This document shows, one piece after another, positions 8,762 to 16,854 of a stretch of DNA of 64,000 bases. The notes under the pieces are model-generated. The model was not told where the DNA came from. It saw nothing but the letters and a program-made list of their open reading frames with translations, and ran no database searches. Positions within the stretch are counted from its first letter, which is position 1; every line of letters starts with the position of its first letter. A program made the position numbers and the translations under genes. Source of the stretch: Dehalococcoidales bacterium (GTDB taxonomy: Bacteria; Chloroflexota; Dehalococcoidia; Dehalococcoidales; UBA2162); the NCBI GenBank assembly GCA_016932435.1, contig JAFGCW010000012.1, positions 9,155 through 73,154 on the forward strand, in the 5' to 3' direction.

Positions 8762-9931
8762 ATGACCATTATGGTAAATAATCATAGTAACGTTCAAAAA
8801 AATAAGCGAAGCAATTTTACGAAAATCTCCGGGTTTTCTTTTCTTGTGGTTTTATTCCTGGTCATGGTGTTATTCTCATACTCACCTCATCAAGCCAGTG
8901 CGGAGGAGAAAGAAGCTGGTATTGATGGTCCGTTTACAATCACGGTAAAGATGGGGATAATTGATATTCCAGTCATCAATGAACCGATGGAAACATTCGA
9001 TATAGATAGTTACCTTTTCCTTAAGTGGAATGATCCTTCAGCCTATGAAAAATATTCTATGACCCAGGTACTGCCGGAAGATAATTACACAATCTATTCC
9101 TCTTCGAATGTACAGTCAGCACTAAGAGAAATTGGATGGCCTGAGGTCATTCAGTTCACCAATCAGGTAGGGAAAAGAGAAGTCCTGAGCTCGTATCTCT
9201 ATATCGAGTCCAATGGTAATATAACGTACTACGAACGGTTCCAGGGTACTTTTCACTCAAAATATGCGCTAAAAAAATACCCCTTCGACACACAGGAACT
9301 GAATATACTTATCGAATCGGCTTATTATGATACGACAATAATGAAATTCGACATTCCTTTTCCCGAAGGAAGTTCGAAGATATCGTTATATGAAAGTCCT
9401 ATAGAACAGCTCTCCGAGGGTGAAGTCTTTGAGCTTGAAGAATGGTATCTTGACAATAGTATAGATATTGAGGTTGGAGAATATGTAGCCAGCGTATCAG
9501 AACGATCATTTTCATATATGTCCATAGATATCTCTGCTGATCGAAAAGCCGGCTTTCATATCTGGAAGATATTCTTACCGCTCATTCTGATTATTGGTAT
9601 TTCATGGTCTGTCTTCTGGATATGGAGTGAAAATGTCGGTAGTCGGCTTAGCGTGTCCGTAATAGGATTTTTAACTGCTATATCGTTTAATTTCTTCGTG
9701 AGTAGTAACCTTCCCAAAATATCGTATTTAACCTTTATGGACTATTGCATTATCGGAATCTTTATCTTCATGACAATTACAGTTGCTCAGGTTCTCATTA
9801 CTCACTTCTTAGTCAGGAGAGGGGGTGAAGTATTAGCGGTCAGACTCAACTCATACTCTCGATGGCTCTTTCCAATTGCATTCTTACTATACCTGTTGAT
9901 CGCAGGAATTATCGTATTATCTCCAGGTTAA
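8762..9931 (+). CDS. Prokaryotic pentameric ligand-gated ion channel (second paralogue)
   Basis: This 389-residue paralogue of the channel at 4000-5127 has a signal peptide (hydrophobic stretch about residues 22-42, ending near QASA), an extracellular beta domain with KKYPFDTQ, and four membrane helices. M2 runs from ENVGSRLSVS to FFVSSNLP and M3 begins after KISYLTFMDY. The pore again reads G-S-R at -2' to 0', Ser at 2' and Leu at 9'. No Cys-loop cysteines are present, as in other bacterial members. It starts 25 bases after the binding-protein gene and is surely cotranscribed with it. Two similar subunits in one locus could form homo- or heteropentamers. The ribosome-binding site is weak, and ATG 8771 is an alternative start. 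Confidence 0.92.
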   Translation: MTIMVNNHSNVQKNKRSNFTKISGFSFLVVLFLVMVLFSYSPHQASAEEKEAGIDGPFTITVKMGIIDIPVINEPMETFDIDSYLFLKWNDPSAYEKYSMTQVLPEDNYTIYSSSNVQSALREIGWPEVIQFTNQVGKREVLSSYLYIESNGNITYYERFQGTFHSKYALKKYPFDTQELNILIESAYYDTTIMKFDIPFPEGSSKISLYESPIEQLSEGEVFELEEWYLDNSIDIEVGEYVASVSERSFSYMSIDISADRKAGFHIWKIFLPLILIIGISWSVFWIWSENVGSRLSVSVIGFLTAISFNFFVSSNLPKISYLTFMDYCIIGIFIFMTITVAQVLITHFLVRRGGEVLAVRLNSYSRWLFPIAFLLYLLIAGIIVLSPG

Positions 9932-10003
9932 TAGTTTATAACGGGTAGAAGCATTTTACTGACTATGTCATGAGGACCGGTATCAGCCTGTCAGGATTAT
10001 TCA

Positions 10004-10012
10004 TGCTATAAT
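10004..10012 (+). promoter_or_regulatory. Extended -10 promoter for pterin methyltransferase gene
   Basis: TGCTATAAT is a perfect extended -10 element (TGnTATAAT). No good -35 is present, which is normal for this promoter type. Transcription would start near 10019, which excludes the ATG at 10017 as the start of the downstream gene. Confidence 0.6.
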
Positions 10013-10055
10013 GTAGATGGAATTAAACGTATATTATTTAAAAGGAGGATATAGT

Positions 10056-10913
10056 TTGGAAACCCGGGTTAAAGGAACTGAAAAAGAAGTAATTATAGGA
10101 CACGGACTGCCGACCGTTATAATCGGCGAGCGGATTAACCCAGCCGCGAATAAGAAACTCAATCAGGCGTTGACGGAAGGTGGCGATTTTGAGGAGATCG
10201 TCCGAAACGAGGCGACTACCCAGGTAGGTCTCGGCGCGGATATGATAGACGTTAACGTCAGTGCTTTTGGTGTCGATGAAGTCAGCCTGCTGCCGAAGGC
10301 AGTGGCAGCCGCCCAGGCAGTGGTGGATGTCCCGCTGTGTATAGACAGTAACAATCCGGATGCAATCGCAGCGGCTCTTAAAGTGTACAAGGGAAAACCG
10401 CTGGTAAATTCAGTCAGCGGTGAAACCCCTTCTATTACAAAGATTATTCCCATGATCAAGGAATACGGCGCCGCCGTGGTAGGACTGGTGCAGGATGATG
10501 AAGGTGTGCCGAAGGATGCCGACAGACGGCTGGTCGTTGCCAACAAGATTCTAGATACGGCTCTGAAAGCTGGGATACCCAAAGAAGATGTACTTATCGA
10601 CTGTTTAGCTTTCGCTGTTGGCGCCGACACTGACTCCGGTCCCGAGGTACTCAAGGGAATACAGAGAGTAAGAGATGAACTTGGTCTGAACCAGACGATC
10701 GGTGCAAGTAATATCTCATTCGGACTTCCCGACCGAGAGGTGATAAATACCGCATTCCTGCCGATGATCGTAGAGAAAGGCGTTACATGCCTTATCACAA
10801 GCGCGAAGAAAGCTATTCCTATTGTCAGGGGTATCGACCTTATCCTGGCCCGTGACAAGAGGGCTCGCCGCTACATGGAAGCGTACCGGATGCGACAAGC
10901 TGCGAAGAAATAA
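10056..10913 (+). CDS. Pterin-binding (methyltetrahydrofolate:corrinoid-type) methyltransferase
   Basis: The protein has the pterin-binding TIM-barrel fold shared by dihydropteroate synthase and AcsE/MetH-type CH3-THF methyltransferases. The motifs are IGERINPAANKK at the N-terminus, ADMIDVNVSAFG, PLCIDSNNPDAI, LVNSVSGE, DCLAFAVG and GASNISFGLP. I choose TTG 10056 as start (285 residues) because AAAGGAGG lies seven bases before it and because the upstream ATG at 10017 sits almost on the predicted transcription start. It probably moves a methyl group between tetrahydrofolate and a corrinoid protein, complementing the methyltransferases at 1-3.9 kb. It is not adjacent to them and has its own promoter. 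Confidence 0.88.
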   Translation: METRVKGTEKEVIIGHGLPTVIIGERINPAANKKLNQALTEGGDFEEIVRNEATTQVGLGADMIDVNVSAFGVDEVSLLPKAVAAAQAVVDVPLCIDSNNPDAIAAALKVYKGKPLVNSVSGETPSITKIIPMIKEYGAAVVGLVQDDEGVPKDADRRLVVANKILDTALKAGIPKEDVLIDCLAFAVGADTDSGPEVLKGIQRVRDELGLNQTIGASNISFGLPDREVINTAFLPMIVEKGVTCLITSAKKAIPIVRGIDLILARDKRARRYMEAYRMRQAAKK

Positions 10914-10921
10914 GACTGATC

Positions 10922-11014
10922 TGTCATTCCCGCGAAGGCGGGAATCTAGATAAATTTTTAGAGATTACCACGGTTTCCGCCTAAGGCGGATTGACGGCGA
11001 AACTCGTAATGACA
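10922..11014. repeat. Dispersed hairpin repeat with TGTCATT/AATGACA ends
   Basis: This 93-base element begins TGTCATT and ends AATGACA and contains two inner palindromes (CCCGCGAAGGCGGG and TCCGCCTAAGGCGGA). Parts recur at 12219-12279, 18229-18255, 26033-26090, 35032-35083, 40704-40729 and elsewhere in the window. It resembles short non-autonomous intergenic repeats. Confidence 0.75.
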
Positions 11015-11020
11015 GTTTCA

Positions 11021-11045
11021 AGAGGGGCTGAAGAGCCCCTCTTTG
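11021..11045. terminator. Rho-independent terminator between convergent genes
   Basis: A perfect nine-base-pair stem (AGAGGGGCT / AGCCCCTCT) with a four-base loop is followed by a short T-rich run on the plus strand. It separates the methyltransferase (plus) from the FAD oxidoreductase (minus) whose stop codon is at 11046. Confidence 0.7.
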
Positions 11046-12170
11046 TTATCCAAGTATCTCATCCGCAATCTCGGCGACGTATTTGCCGATGGCAGGCGAC
11101 GCTGTCAGACCGGGGGAGTCGATGCCCACAAGGTTAATGAAGCCGGGGAGTCCACGGGCATCTTCATGCCGAATCACAAAATCGTTAACTCCTTCCCCGT
11201 GTCCGTACAGCACACCCATGATCCCGGCTGATTCGGGGGCGATGTCTTCCGAAGTGATAAACGGAAGCGACTTCATGATGGTTGATTCCTCGAAAATGTT
11301 TCGATTGGATTCATCCATCGAGTAATCGACCTGATCCGTATAATTGAACAGGGGACCCAGTCGCAGGCGTTTTTCAACATCCAGACAGACGTGGATGCCC
11401 GGTCCAAGGTGCTGGGGAGTTGGGTACACGAGGGTATTAATCATCCGGTTCTTACCACCGCCGACACTGTAAAATTCTCCCTTGGTAAAGAAAAGCCTGT
11501 ATCCTGCTTCATCTATATCGATTCCGGCGAGTTCGGCGATGCGGTCGCTGTATATACCGCCACAATTAATGATAGTCCTCGTATCAAGAAATTCTTCGCC
11601 ATCCGGATATGCTACCCGTAACCTGTAACCTTCACCAATCTTTTCGATACCGGTCACTTCAGCTCTGTAGACTATCCGGGCCTCGTCCTCTTTTGCCTTG
11701 AGGACGAAGTATCTCATCAGGGCATGGGAGTCTATGATTCCGGAGGTAGGAGAGAAGAATGCTGCCATCCCTTTGACATATGGCTCTTTTTTATGAAGTT
11801 CTTCCTGCGAAAGCATTTTCAGGGGAAGACCGTTATTGATGCCGTTATAATAAAGATCCTCCAGCATTTCCGCTTCTTCATCTTCTCCTGCGATGAATAT
11901 CTTGCCGCACCTTATGCACGGAACACCATGTTTTTCACCCATCTCGTAGAGAAAGCGGTTGCCCTCGATGCAAAATCGCGTTTTCATGGAGTCCGGTGAA
12001 TAATATATCCCGGCGTGGATAACCTCGCTGCTGCGTGAACTCTGCTCCTGCCCGAAGGTATCATTCTTTTCCAGCAGGTAAACATCCCTGTTTTTACGGG
12101 AGACTTCCGAAGCAATAGCAAGTCCGGTTACACCTGCGCCGATGATGGCAATATCAATCATTTCCGACAT
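11046..12170 (-). CDS. FAD-dependent oxidoreductase, L-2-hydroxyglutarate dehydrogenase/GlpA-like (DAO family)
   Basis: The 374-residue protein has an N-terminal FAD-binding Rossmann motif (IAIIGAGVTGLAIA, about residues 6-19), the segment SSRSSEVIHAGIYY typical of the LhgO/L2HGDH group, and a late GIDSPGLTASPAIG motif that closes the FAD site. The family oxidises L-2-hydroxyacids or glycerol-3-phosphate-type substrates and passes electrons to quinones or another carrier. Nothing nearby fixes the substrate. It is transcribed alone, bordered by a dispersed repeat upstream (12219-12279) and a terminator downstream. Confidence 0.85.
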   Translation of the reverse strand: MSEMIDIAIIGAGVTGLAIASEVSRKNRDVYLLEKNDTFGQEQSSRSSEVIHAGIYYSPDSMKTRFCIEGNRFLYEMGEKHGVPCIRCGKIFIAGEDEEAEMLEDLYYNGINNGLPLKMLSQEELHKKEPYVKGMAAFFSPTSGIIDSHALMRYFVLKAKEDEARIVYRAEVTGIEKIGEGYRLRVAYPDGEEFLDTRTIINCGGIYSDRIAELAGIDIDEAGYRLFFTKGEFYSVGGGKNRMINTLVYPTPQHLGPGIHVCLDVEKRLRLGPLFNYTDQVDYSMDESNRNIFEESTIMKSLPFITSEDIAPESAGIMGVLYGHGEGVNDFVIRHEDARGLPGFINLVGIDSPGLTASPAIGKYVAEIADEILG

Positions 12171-12218
12171 TTGTAATATTATTACACGTAACTTAATTTT
12201 TTAATAGGCGGAGATTTT

Positions 12219-12279
12219 ATTTTTAGAGGTTGCCACGTTTTCCGCCTAAGGCGGATTGACGGCGAATCTCGCAATGACA
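12219..12279. repeat. Dispersed repeat copy (partial)
   Basis: This copy closely matches the right two-thirds of the element at 10922-11014, including TTCCGCCTAAGGCGGATTG and a terminal GCAATGACA. It lies between two minus-strand genes. Confidence 0.7.
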
Positions 12280-12298
12280 TTCGTATCGACCATGTAAC

Positions 12299-12922
12299 TC
12301 ATTTCCCGGGTTCTCTTAAGAATGCCCAGCACGTAAACGGTGTACCCGGGATATTAGATTCTTCGAGAAGTTTGAAACCAAGATGCTCATAGAGACCGAC
12401 ATTCTTCTTGTCCAGTGTATCCAGGTAGCATGGCATTTTCTCTTCATCAAGCTGGGCAAGCATCGGCTTCACAAGTTTTCCGGCATAGCCTTTTCCCTGG
12501 TGCTGCGGGTCTACACCGATCATCTGCAGGTACATGTGTTTAAATGGTGCTAGGCGTTCATGGGTTGTATCCAGGTACTCGCCTACAGGTTGCAATTTTT
12601 GAAAACCGTTGCAAAGCAGTCCCAGGATTACCGGGAAAGGGACGGAACGTATCATTTTTGAAAAGGTTATTGCATAGTAATCGGACAGTATCCAGACGGC
12701 AATCCCTTCCATGTTCATGGAGGTGGTGTATACCTCTCCTCTGTAGGTACCGGCGTACACATTTGATGCAGCAGAATAGTAAGCTAACTTTTCTCTTTTT
12801 TCATCATCCGGGTAATAGTACTTGAGAAGAGGATAATTATAAAAGGCTCGCGCAAGAGTCTGCGCGGCTTGTGTCCCTTCGGCTCTGCTGACGCTTAGCA
12901 GGCCTGTCATGTCCGTCGGCAT
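12299..12922 (-). CDS. GNAT family N-acetyltransferase
   Basis: The 207-residue protein has the GNAT acetyl-CoA-binding motif QMIGVDPQHQGKGYAGKL (about residues 133-150) and the C-terminal beta-strand/helix phrase YEHLGFKLLEE. The N-terminal half is longer and more hydrophobic than in minimal GNATs, resembling the group of about 200 residues that begins with an AxTLARAFxxyPLLKYYYPD pattern. The acceptor substrate is unknown. It appears to be a single-gene unit between two dispersed repeats. Confidence 0.85.
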   Translation of the reverse strand: MPTDMTGLLSVSRAEGTQAAQTLARAFYNYPLLKYYYPDDEKREKLAYYSAASNVYAGTYRGEVYTTSMNMEGIAVWILSDYYAITFSKMIRSVPFPVILGLLCNGFQKLQPVGEYLDTTHERLAPFKHMYLQMIGVDPQHQGKGYAGKLVKPMLAQLDEEKMPCYLDTLDKKNVGLYEHLGFKLLEESNIPGTPFTCWAFLREPGK

Positions 12923-13031
12923 GGAATCAGTATAGCCGGAAATTAAGATTAAGAAAAGGTTTTTTTCAGAGAATTCGTACTCAATCGATGAGTGAAATAA
13001 GGTTAATTTATCGTATTTCAGGAGATACCAT

Positions 13032-13104
13032 ACCGACGAAAGTCGGTATCCAGTTTTCCTTTCGGAATTTTCTGGATTCCGGCTTCCGCCGGAATGGTCA
13101 TTAT
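13032..13104. repeat. Dispersed hairpin repeat copy
   Basis: This copy contains the inverted pairs ACCGACGAAAGTCGGT and ATTCCGGCTTCCGCCGGAAT and ends with GGTCATTATT. It belongs to the same class of intergenic hairpin repeats seen elsewhere in the window. Confidence 0.6.
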
Positions 13105-13122
13105 TATTAAAATAAAGGTCTA

Positions 13123-14139
13123 CTAGATAGTTCTGCCGACAGACTCCGATATTGCCTTGAGTTCTTTCATCAGTATGGCGAAGTTTTTAGGTGTCAGTGA
13201 CTGAAGGCCGTCTACCATAGCCTGTTCCGGATTGGGATGTACCTCGATTAGCAGACCGTCAGCTCCAGCCGCGACAGCTGCCTTGGCGATTGCCGGAACC
13301 AGCGAATAATGACCGGCAGCATGGCTGGGATCGACTATTACCGGCAGGTGACTGGCCTTCTTGATTACCGGAATAGCAGTGATATCCAGCGAGAAGCGAA
13401 TACTGTCCTCGAAGGTCCTGATACCCCTCTCGCAGAGAATCACGCCTTTATTACCGCCGGCCAGGAGGTAGTCTGCCGCTGTCAGCCACTCGGTAACCGT
13501 GCAGGAAAAACCACGCTTGAGTACTACCGGCCGTTTACTTTTCCCCACTGCTGTAAGCAGGGCGAAGTTCTGCATGTTTCGCGAGCCTACCTGGAGAATA
13601 TCGGCTGTCTCCGATACCGTTTCAACATCACCGACGTCGACTATCTCGGTAACCACCGGCATCCCGTATTTATCTTTTGCTTTCTGCAGTAATTCCAATC
13701 CCTTTTCCTCGAGACCCTGGAAGCTGAAAGGAGACGTACGCGGTTTGAAGGCGCCGCCGCGCAACACTGAAGCACCGGCCTCTTTTACGAGTCTGGCGGC
13801 TTCAAGTAACTGCTCCTCACTTTCGACGGCACAGGGACCGGCCATTACTATGATCCGTTTACCTCCGATCTCAATGCCATCGAGAGGAACCTTCGTATTC
13901 ATTGCCTTCACTTCCCGGGAAGCGAGTTTGTACGGTTTCATTATCCTGGTGACGGTGTCGACACCCGGCAGTACCTCGAAGATATCCGTGGAAACCTGGC
14001 CGGTATTACTGCCGAGAACTGCAATTACGGTCTTTTCAGTACCTACGTTCATCTGGACATCCCAGCCGTAGGATGTTACCTTATCGACCACAGTGTTTAT
14101 TTCTTCTTCGGAAGCACCCGTTTTCATTCCTATTATCAT
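13123..14139 (-). CDS. aroF: 3-deoxy-7-phosphoheptulonate (DAHP) synthase, type I-beta with N-terminal regulatory domain
   Basis: This enzyme condenses phosphoenolpyruvate with erythrose-4-phosphate, the first step of aromatic amino-acid synthesis. The 338-residue length and layout match the Thermotoga-type I-beta class. A ferredoxin-like regulatory domain covers about residues 1-70. The TIM barrel has VMAGPCAVES, LRGGAFKPRTSPFSFQG, QVGSRNMQNF, VLKRGF, CERGIRTFE and VDPSHAAGH. Members with this N-terminal domain are usually feedback-inhibited by Tyr/Phe. It is the last gene of a minus-strand operon that starts behind an aromatic-rich leader peptide at 18982, so its expression is probably tuned by aromatic aminoacyl-tRNA supply. 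Confidence 0.95.
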   Translation of the reverse strand: MIIGMKTGASEEEINTVVDKVTSYGWDVQMNVGTEKTVIAVLGSNTGQVSTDIFEVLPGVDTVTRIMKPYKLASREVKAMNTKVPLDGIEIGGKRIIVMAGPCAVESEEQLLEAARLVKEAGASVLRGGAFKPRTSPFSFQGLEEKGLELLQKAKDKYGMPVVTEIVDVGDVETVSETADILQVGSRNMQNFALLTAVGKSKRPVVLKRGFSCTVTEWLTAADYLLAGGNKGVILCERGIRTFEDSIRFSLDITAIPVIKKASHLPVIVDPSHAAGHYSLVPAIAKAAVAAGADGLLIEVHPNPEQAMVDGLQSLTPKNFAILMKELKAISESVGRTI

Positions 14140-14173
14140 GGGTTTATTATTTCTCCTGAATTATTTTGAAAAT

Positions 14174-15361
14174 CTAGCTCAGGTTATATTTCAGGGCAAC
14201 CTTCCGGAAATTTTCCAGCGAGCCTTCGATTGTCCTGTCATCCGTGCAGTATGACAGTCTAAAGTACCCGGGCGACCCGAATCCCTGTCCGGGTACGACC
14301 AGAACTTTCCTCCTGTGCAGTTCGTTAACGAATTCAACGTCATCTTCTATCGGTGATTTGGGGAAGAGATAGAAGGCCCCTTTTGGCTTAACTATCGAGT
14401 AACCCATTTCCGTGAGATTGTTATAAAGCAGGTCTCTTTTTTTCTGGTATTCCGGAATGGATACGGTAACCGCCTGAAGGTGTGTTACCACTCTCTGCAT
14501 CAGAGCAGACGCGTTCACGTAACCGGATATCCGGTTGCAGTGGATAATACCGTTTACGATATCAGCGTGTTCCTCGATTCTGGGGTTTACCGCCGCGTAG
14601 CCGATTCGTTCACCGGGCAGGGCGAGGTCCTTGGAATGAGAGGTCACGGTTATGGTATTCCTGTAATGAGAGTACACCTGCGGGTGTGCCAGGCCGTCAT
14701 AGACGAGGCTGGCATAGGCTTCATCGTTTATCAGTATAATATTTCTGCCGAGTTCCCTTGATTTTGCTTTCAGCAGTTCGCCCAGCCTGGCCAGGAAATC
14801 GGCGTCATACACTGCGCCGGTCGGATTATTCGGTGAGTTTATCAGGACAGCGGCGGTTTTGGCGGTAAGCGATTTTTCAAGGACATCGAGTCTGGGTATG
14901 AACTGATCGTCCGTCGGTAATACCTTTGCCACGCCGTCATGGTTTTCGATGTAGTTGATGAACTCGGCAAAGTAGGGCGCGAAGACGATTACTTCATCAT
15001 CTCTGTTCAAGAGTGTTTTCAGTACCACGTTGATAGCGCCGGCGGCTCCGCTGGTCATCACGATGTCTTTCTCGGTGAATTTAATTCCCGCTTCTTTAGA
15101 CAGTTGCTCGGCAACGGCGGCTCTCGTCTCCGCGTAGCCGGCATTCTCCATGTACCTGTGCATTCCCGGTACCGGATTATCGACAAGTTTTTTTAACTCC
15201 CTGTGAAACTCGGGGGGTGGTTCCATTACCGGATTCCCCAGGGTAAGATCGAATACATTTTCCGCTCCGTATTTTTCTTTTAACAGGGTTCCTTCTTCGA
15301 ACATTCTTCTTATCCAGGAACCGTGTTCCATACTTTTTCTGACTCTATCAGATATAGGCAT
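14174..15361 (-). CDS. Pyridoxal-phosphate aminotransferase (class I/II)
   Basis: The 395-residue fold-type I aminotransferase carries the PLP-lysine motif SHSKDLALPGERIGY, the cofactor-binding INSPNNPTGAVY and INDEAYASLVYDG blocks, and a late arginine in GYFRLSYC that binds the substrate carboxylate. It lies 34 bases upstream of aroF and in the same operon. An aromatic or aspartate-type substrate would fit that context, but the sequence does not decide it. Confidence 0.92.
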   Translation of the reverse strand: MPISDRVRKSMEHGSWIRRMFEEGTLLKEKYGAENVFDLTLGNPVMEPPPEFHRELKKLVDNPVPGMHRYMENAGYAETRAAVAEQLSKEAGIKFTEKDIVMTSGAAGAINVVLKTLLNRDDEVIVFAPYFAEFINYIENHDGVAKVLPTDDQFIPRLDVLEKSLTAKTAAVLINSPNNPTGAVYDADFLARLGELLKAKSRELGRNIILINDEAYASLVYDGLAHPQVYSHYRNTITVTSHSKDLALPGERIGYAAVNPRIEEHADIVNGIIHCNRISGYVNASALMQRVVTHLQAVTVSIPEYQKKRDLLYNNLTEMGYSIVKPKGAFYLFPKSPIEDDVEFVNELHRRKVLVVPGQGFGSPGYFRLSYCTDDRTIEGSLENFRKVALKYNLS

Positions 15362-15437
15362 TAACTATTTCCTTCCTTATTTACGCGTATCGCGTTCGTA
15401 TTTTTTTCGTTTCGGTGAGTGTGTTGATAGACTGTAT

Positions 15438-16832
15438 CTATGCCTTCGATAGAGCCGTATACAGACCGGGCAGCGGTACGCCCTGTGCTGCAAGATTTTC
15501 CTGCAAGGTTACGTAATTTACCGCTCTAAGCCCTACACCTTCCTTTATCGCCAGCGCTGCTGCCGTTCCTGCCGCCTGTCCGAACGCGATGCAGTGCGGG
15601 ATGAGGTTGAAGAATTCCTGCACCACCGGGTCGGATGAAAACGCGCGGCAGGCAACCAGCAGGTTTTTCACCTTTCTCGGAATCAAAGCCCGGTAAGGTA
15701 TGTACGTCAGCGGATACCGGATCGACGATTCCCCGCGATCTACGTCGGGGAAAATTGCTATCGTATCTTCGAATGGTTCGTTCGTTTCAAGGTCTTTTTC
15801 AGTTAAATAATAATCTCCAATCACTCTCCGGCTTGCCCTTGTTCCGAGCTGGGGTGAACTAAGAACGATAAAGCTGTTCTCGAAACCGGGAGTGTTCTTT
15901 TTCCGGTAATCGTAGGTTGTCATCATTTTTTCCCTGCCAAGGAATTCGACACGCGTTAACTCTTCCACATCGGTCTGGCTGGAGTTCGGGTAACGGGTAT
16001 GAATCCAGACGACACCATCCTGGTCTTTAAGGCGGCTGGGAATATAGCCGGGCAGTCCGCCGATCTTCATCAGTTCCTGGGCTTGAGCCGCGAACTGCTC
16101 GGGATATTTCGTCCTGAACTCGTCCAGTTTTTCAAGGTTAACATTGTCAATCCAGAAGCACATTGCCAGGTTGGCGATCCTGAATCCGTTTGGTATATGC
16201 GTCTCAAACTCGGCTTCAGTGTAGGGAAGCAGGTCACCGTCGCCGGTCGAGTCTATAACCACCTTACCCAGTACTGCCTGCCTGCCGGACTTGCTTTCGA
16301 AAATTACGCCTTTGACCGTATCACCGTCCATGATCGGTTCAGTCCCCCAGGCGTGCAGGTAGGTTTTTACTCCTGCCTCCTCAACCAATTTATTCAGCAG
16401 GTACTTGGATATTTCAGCGTCGATATGGGCGCTGTATATCACGCGGTCGAGACGGGTGTAGAAGAAAGAACGTTCGGCATAGTATTTTACCGTCTCTTTG
16501 TCTGCCGAACCCCAGTCTTCCCGTTTCGGATAGTCGAGAGCTTTCCGAGCTTCCAGACCGTCCAACCATTCCTGGATGATTCCGGCAATCTGTACATTGC
16601 CATCGATATCGGTCAGATTGGGAATAATCGTGACCAGGCCGCCGGTTCCCATTCCTCCAAGGTGCCCGTATCGTTCGATAAGCACCGTGTCCACGCCATT
16701 CCTGGCTGCTGCCAGGGCTGCGCCTATACCGCCGGGACCACCGCCGACCACAACAACATCGGCTTCGCGACACACATTAATGTCCCGTGCCTGTTCTCTT
16801 ATTGTCTTACCTGAAGCTTTCAACTCTCCCAT
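15438..16832 (-). CDS. FAD-dependent oxidoreductase (FAD_oxidored family)
   Basis: The 464-residue protein has the dinucleotide-binding motif ADVVVVGGGPGGIGAALAAA (about residues 24-43), followed by GHLGGMGTGGLV, and a conserved VIDSTGDGDL block. This is the pattern of the PF12831 family of FAD-dependent dehydrogenases, which lack a separate known substrate domain. It starts 22 bases after the PLP decarboxylase and is cotranscribed with it. With the decarboxylase and aminotransferase alongside, it may oxidise an amine or amino-acid-derived intermediate, but this is inference from order alone. Confidence 0.85.
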   Translation of the reverse strand: MGELKASGKTIREQARDINVCREADVVVVGGGPGGIGAALAAARNGVDTVLIERYGHLGGMGTGGLVTIIPNLTDIDGNVQIAGIIQEWLDGLEARKALDYPKREDWGSADKETVKYYAERSFFYTRLDRVIYSAHIDAEISKYLLNKLVEEAGVKTYLHAWGTEPIMDGDTVKGVIFESKSGRQAVLGKVVIDSTGDGDLLPYTEAEFETHIPNGFRIANLAMCFWIDNVNLEKLDEFRTKYPEQFAAQAQELMKIGGLPGYIPSRLKDQDGVVWIHTRYPNSSQTDVEELTRVEFLGREKMMTTYDYRKKNTPGFENSFIVLSSPQLGTRASRRVIGDYYLTEKDLETNEPFEDTIAIFPDVDRGESSIRYPLTYIPYRALIPRKVKNLLVACRAFSSDPVVQEFFNLIPHCIAFGQAAGTAAALAIKEGVGLRAVNYVTLQENLAAQGVPLPGLYTALSKA

Positions 16833-16854
16833 TTTTTTCTCCTTATACAGGATG

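Noticed and set aside
10017..10055. ATG 10017 as start of the pterin methyltransferase
   Set aside because: It sits five bases from the -10 box and before the strong ribosome-binding site; TTG 10056 fits better.
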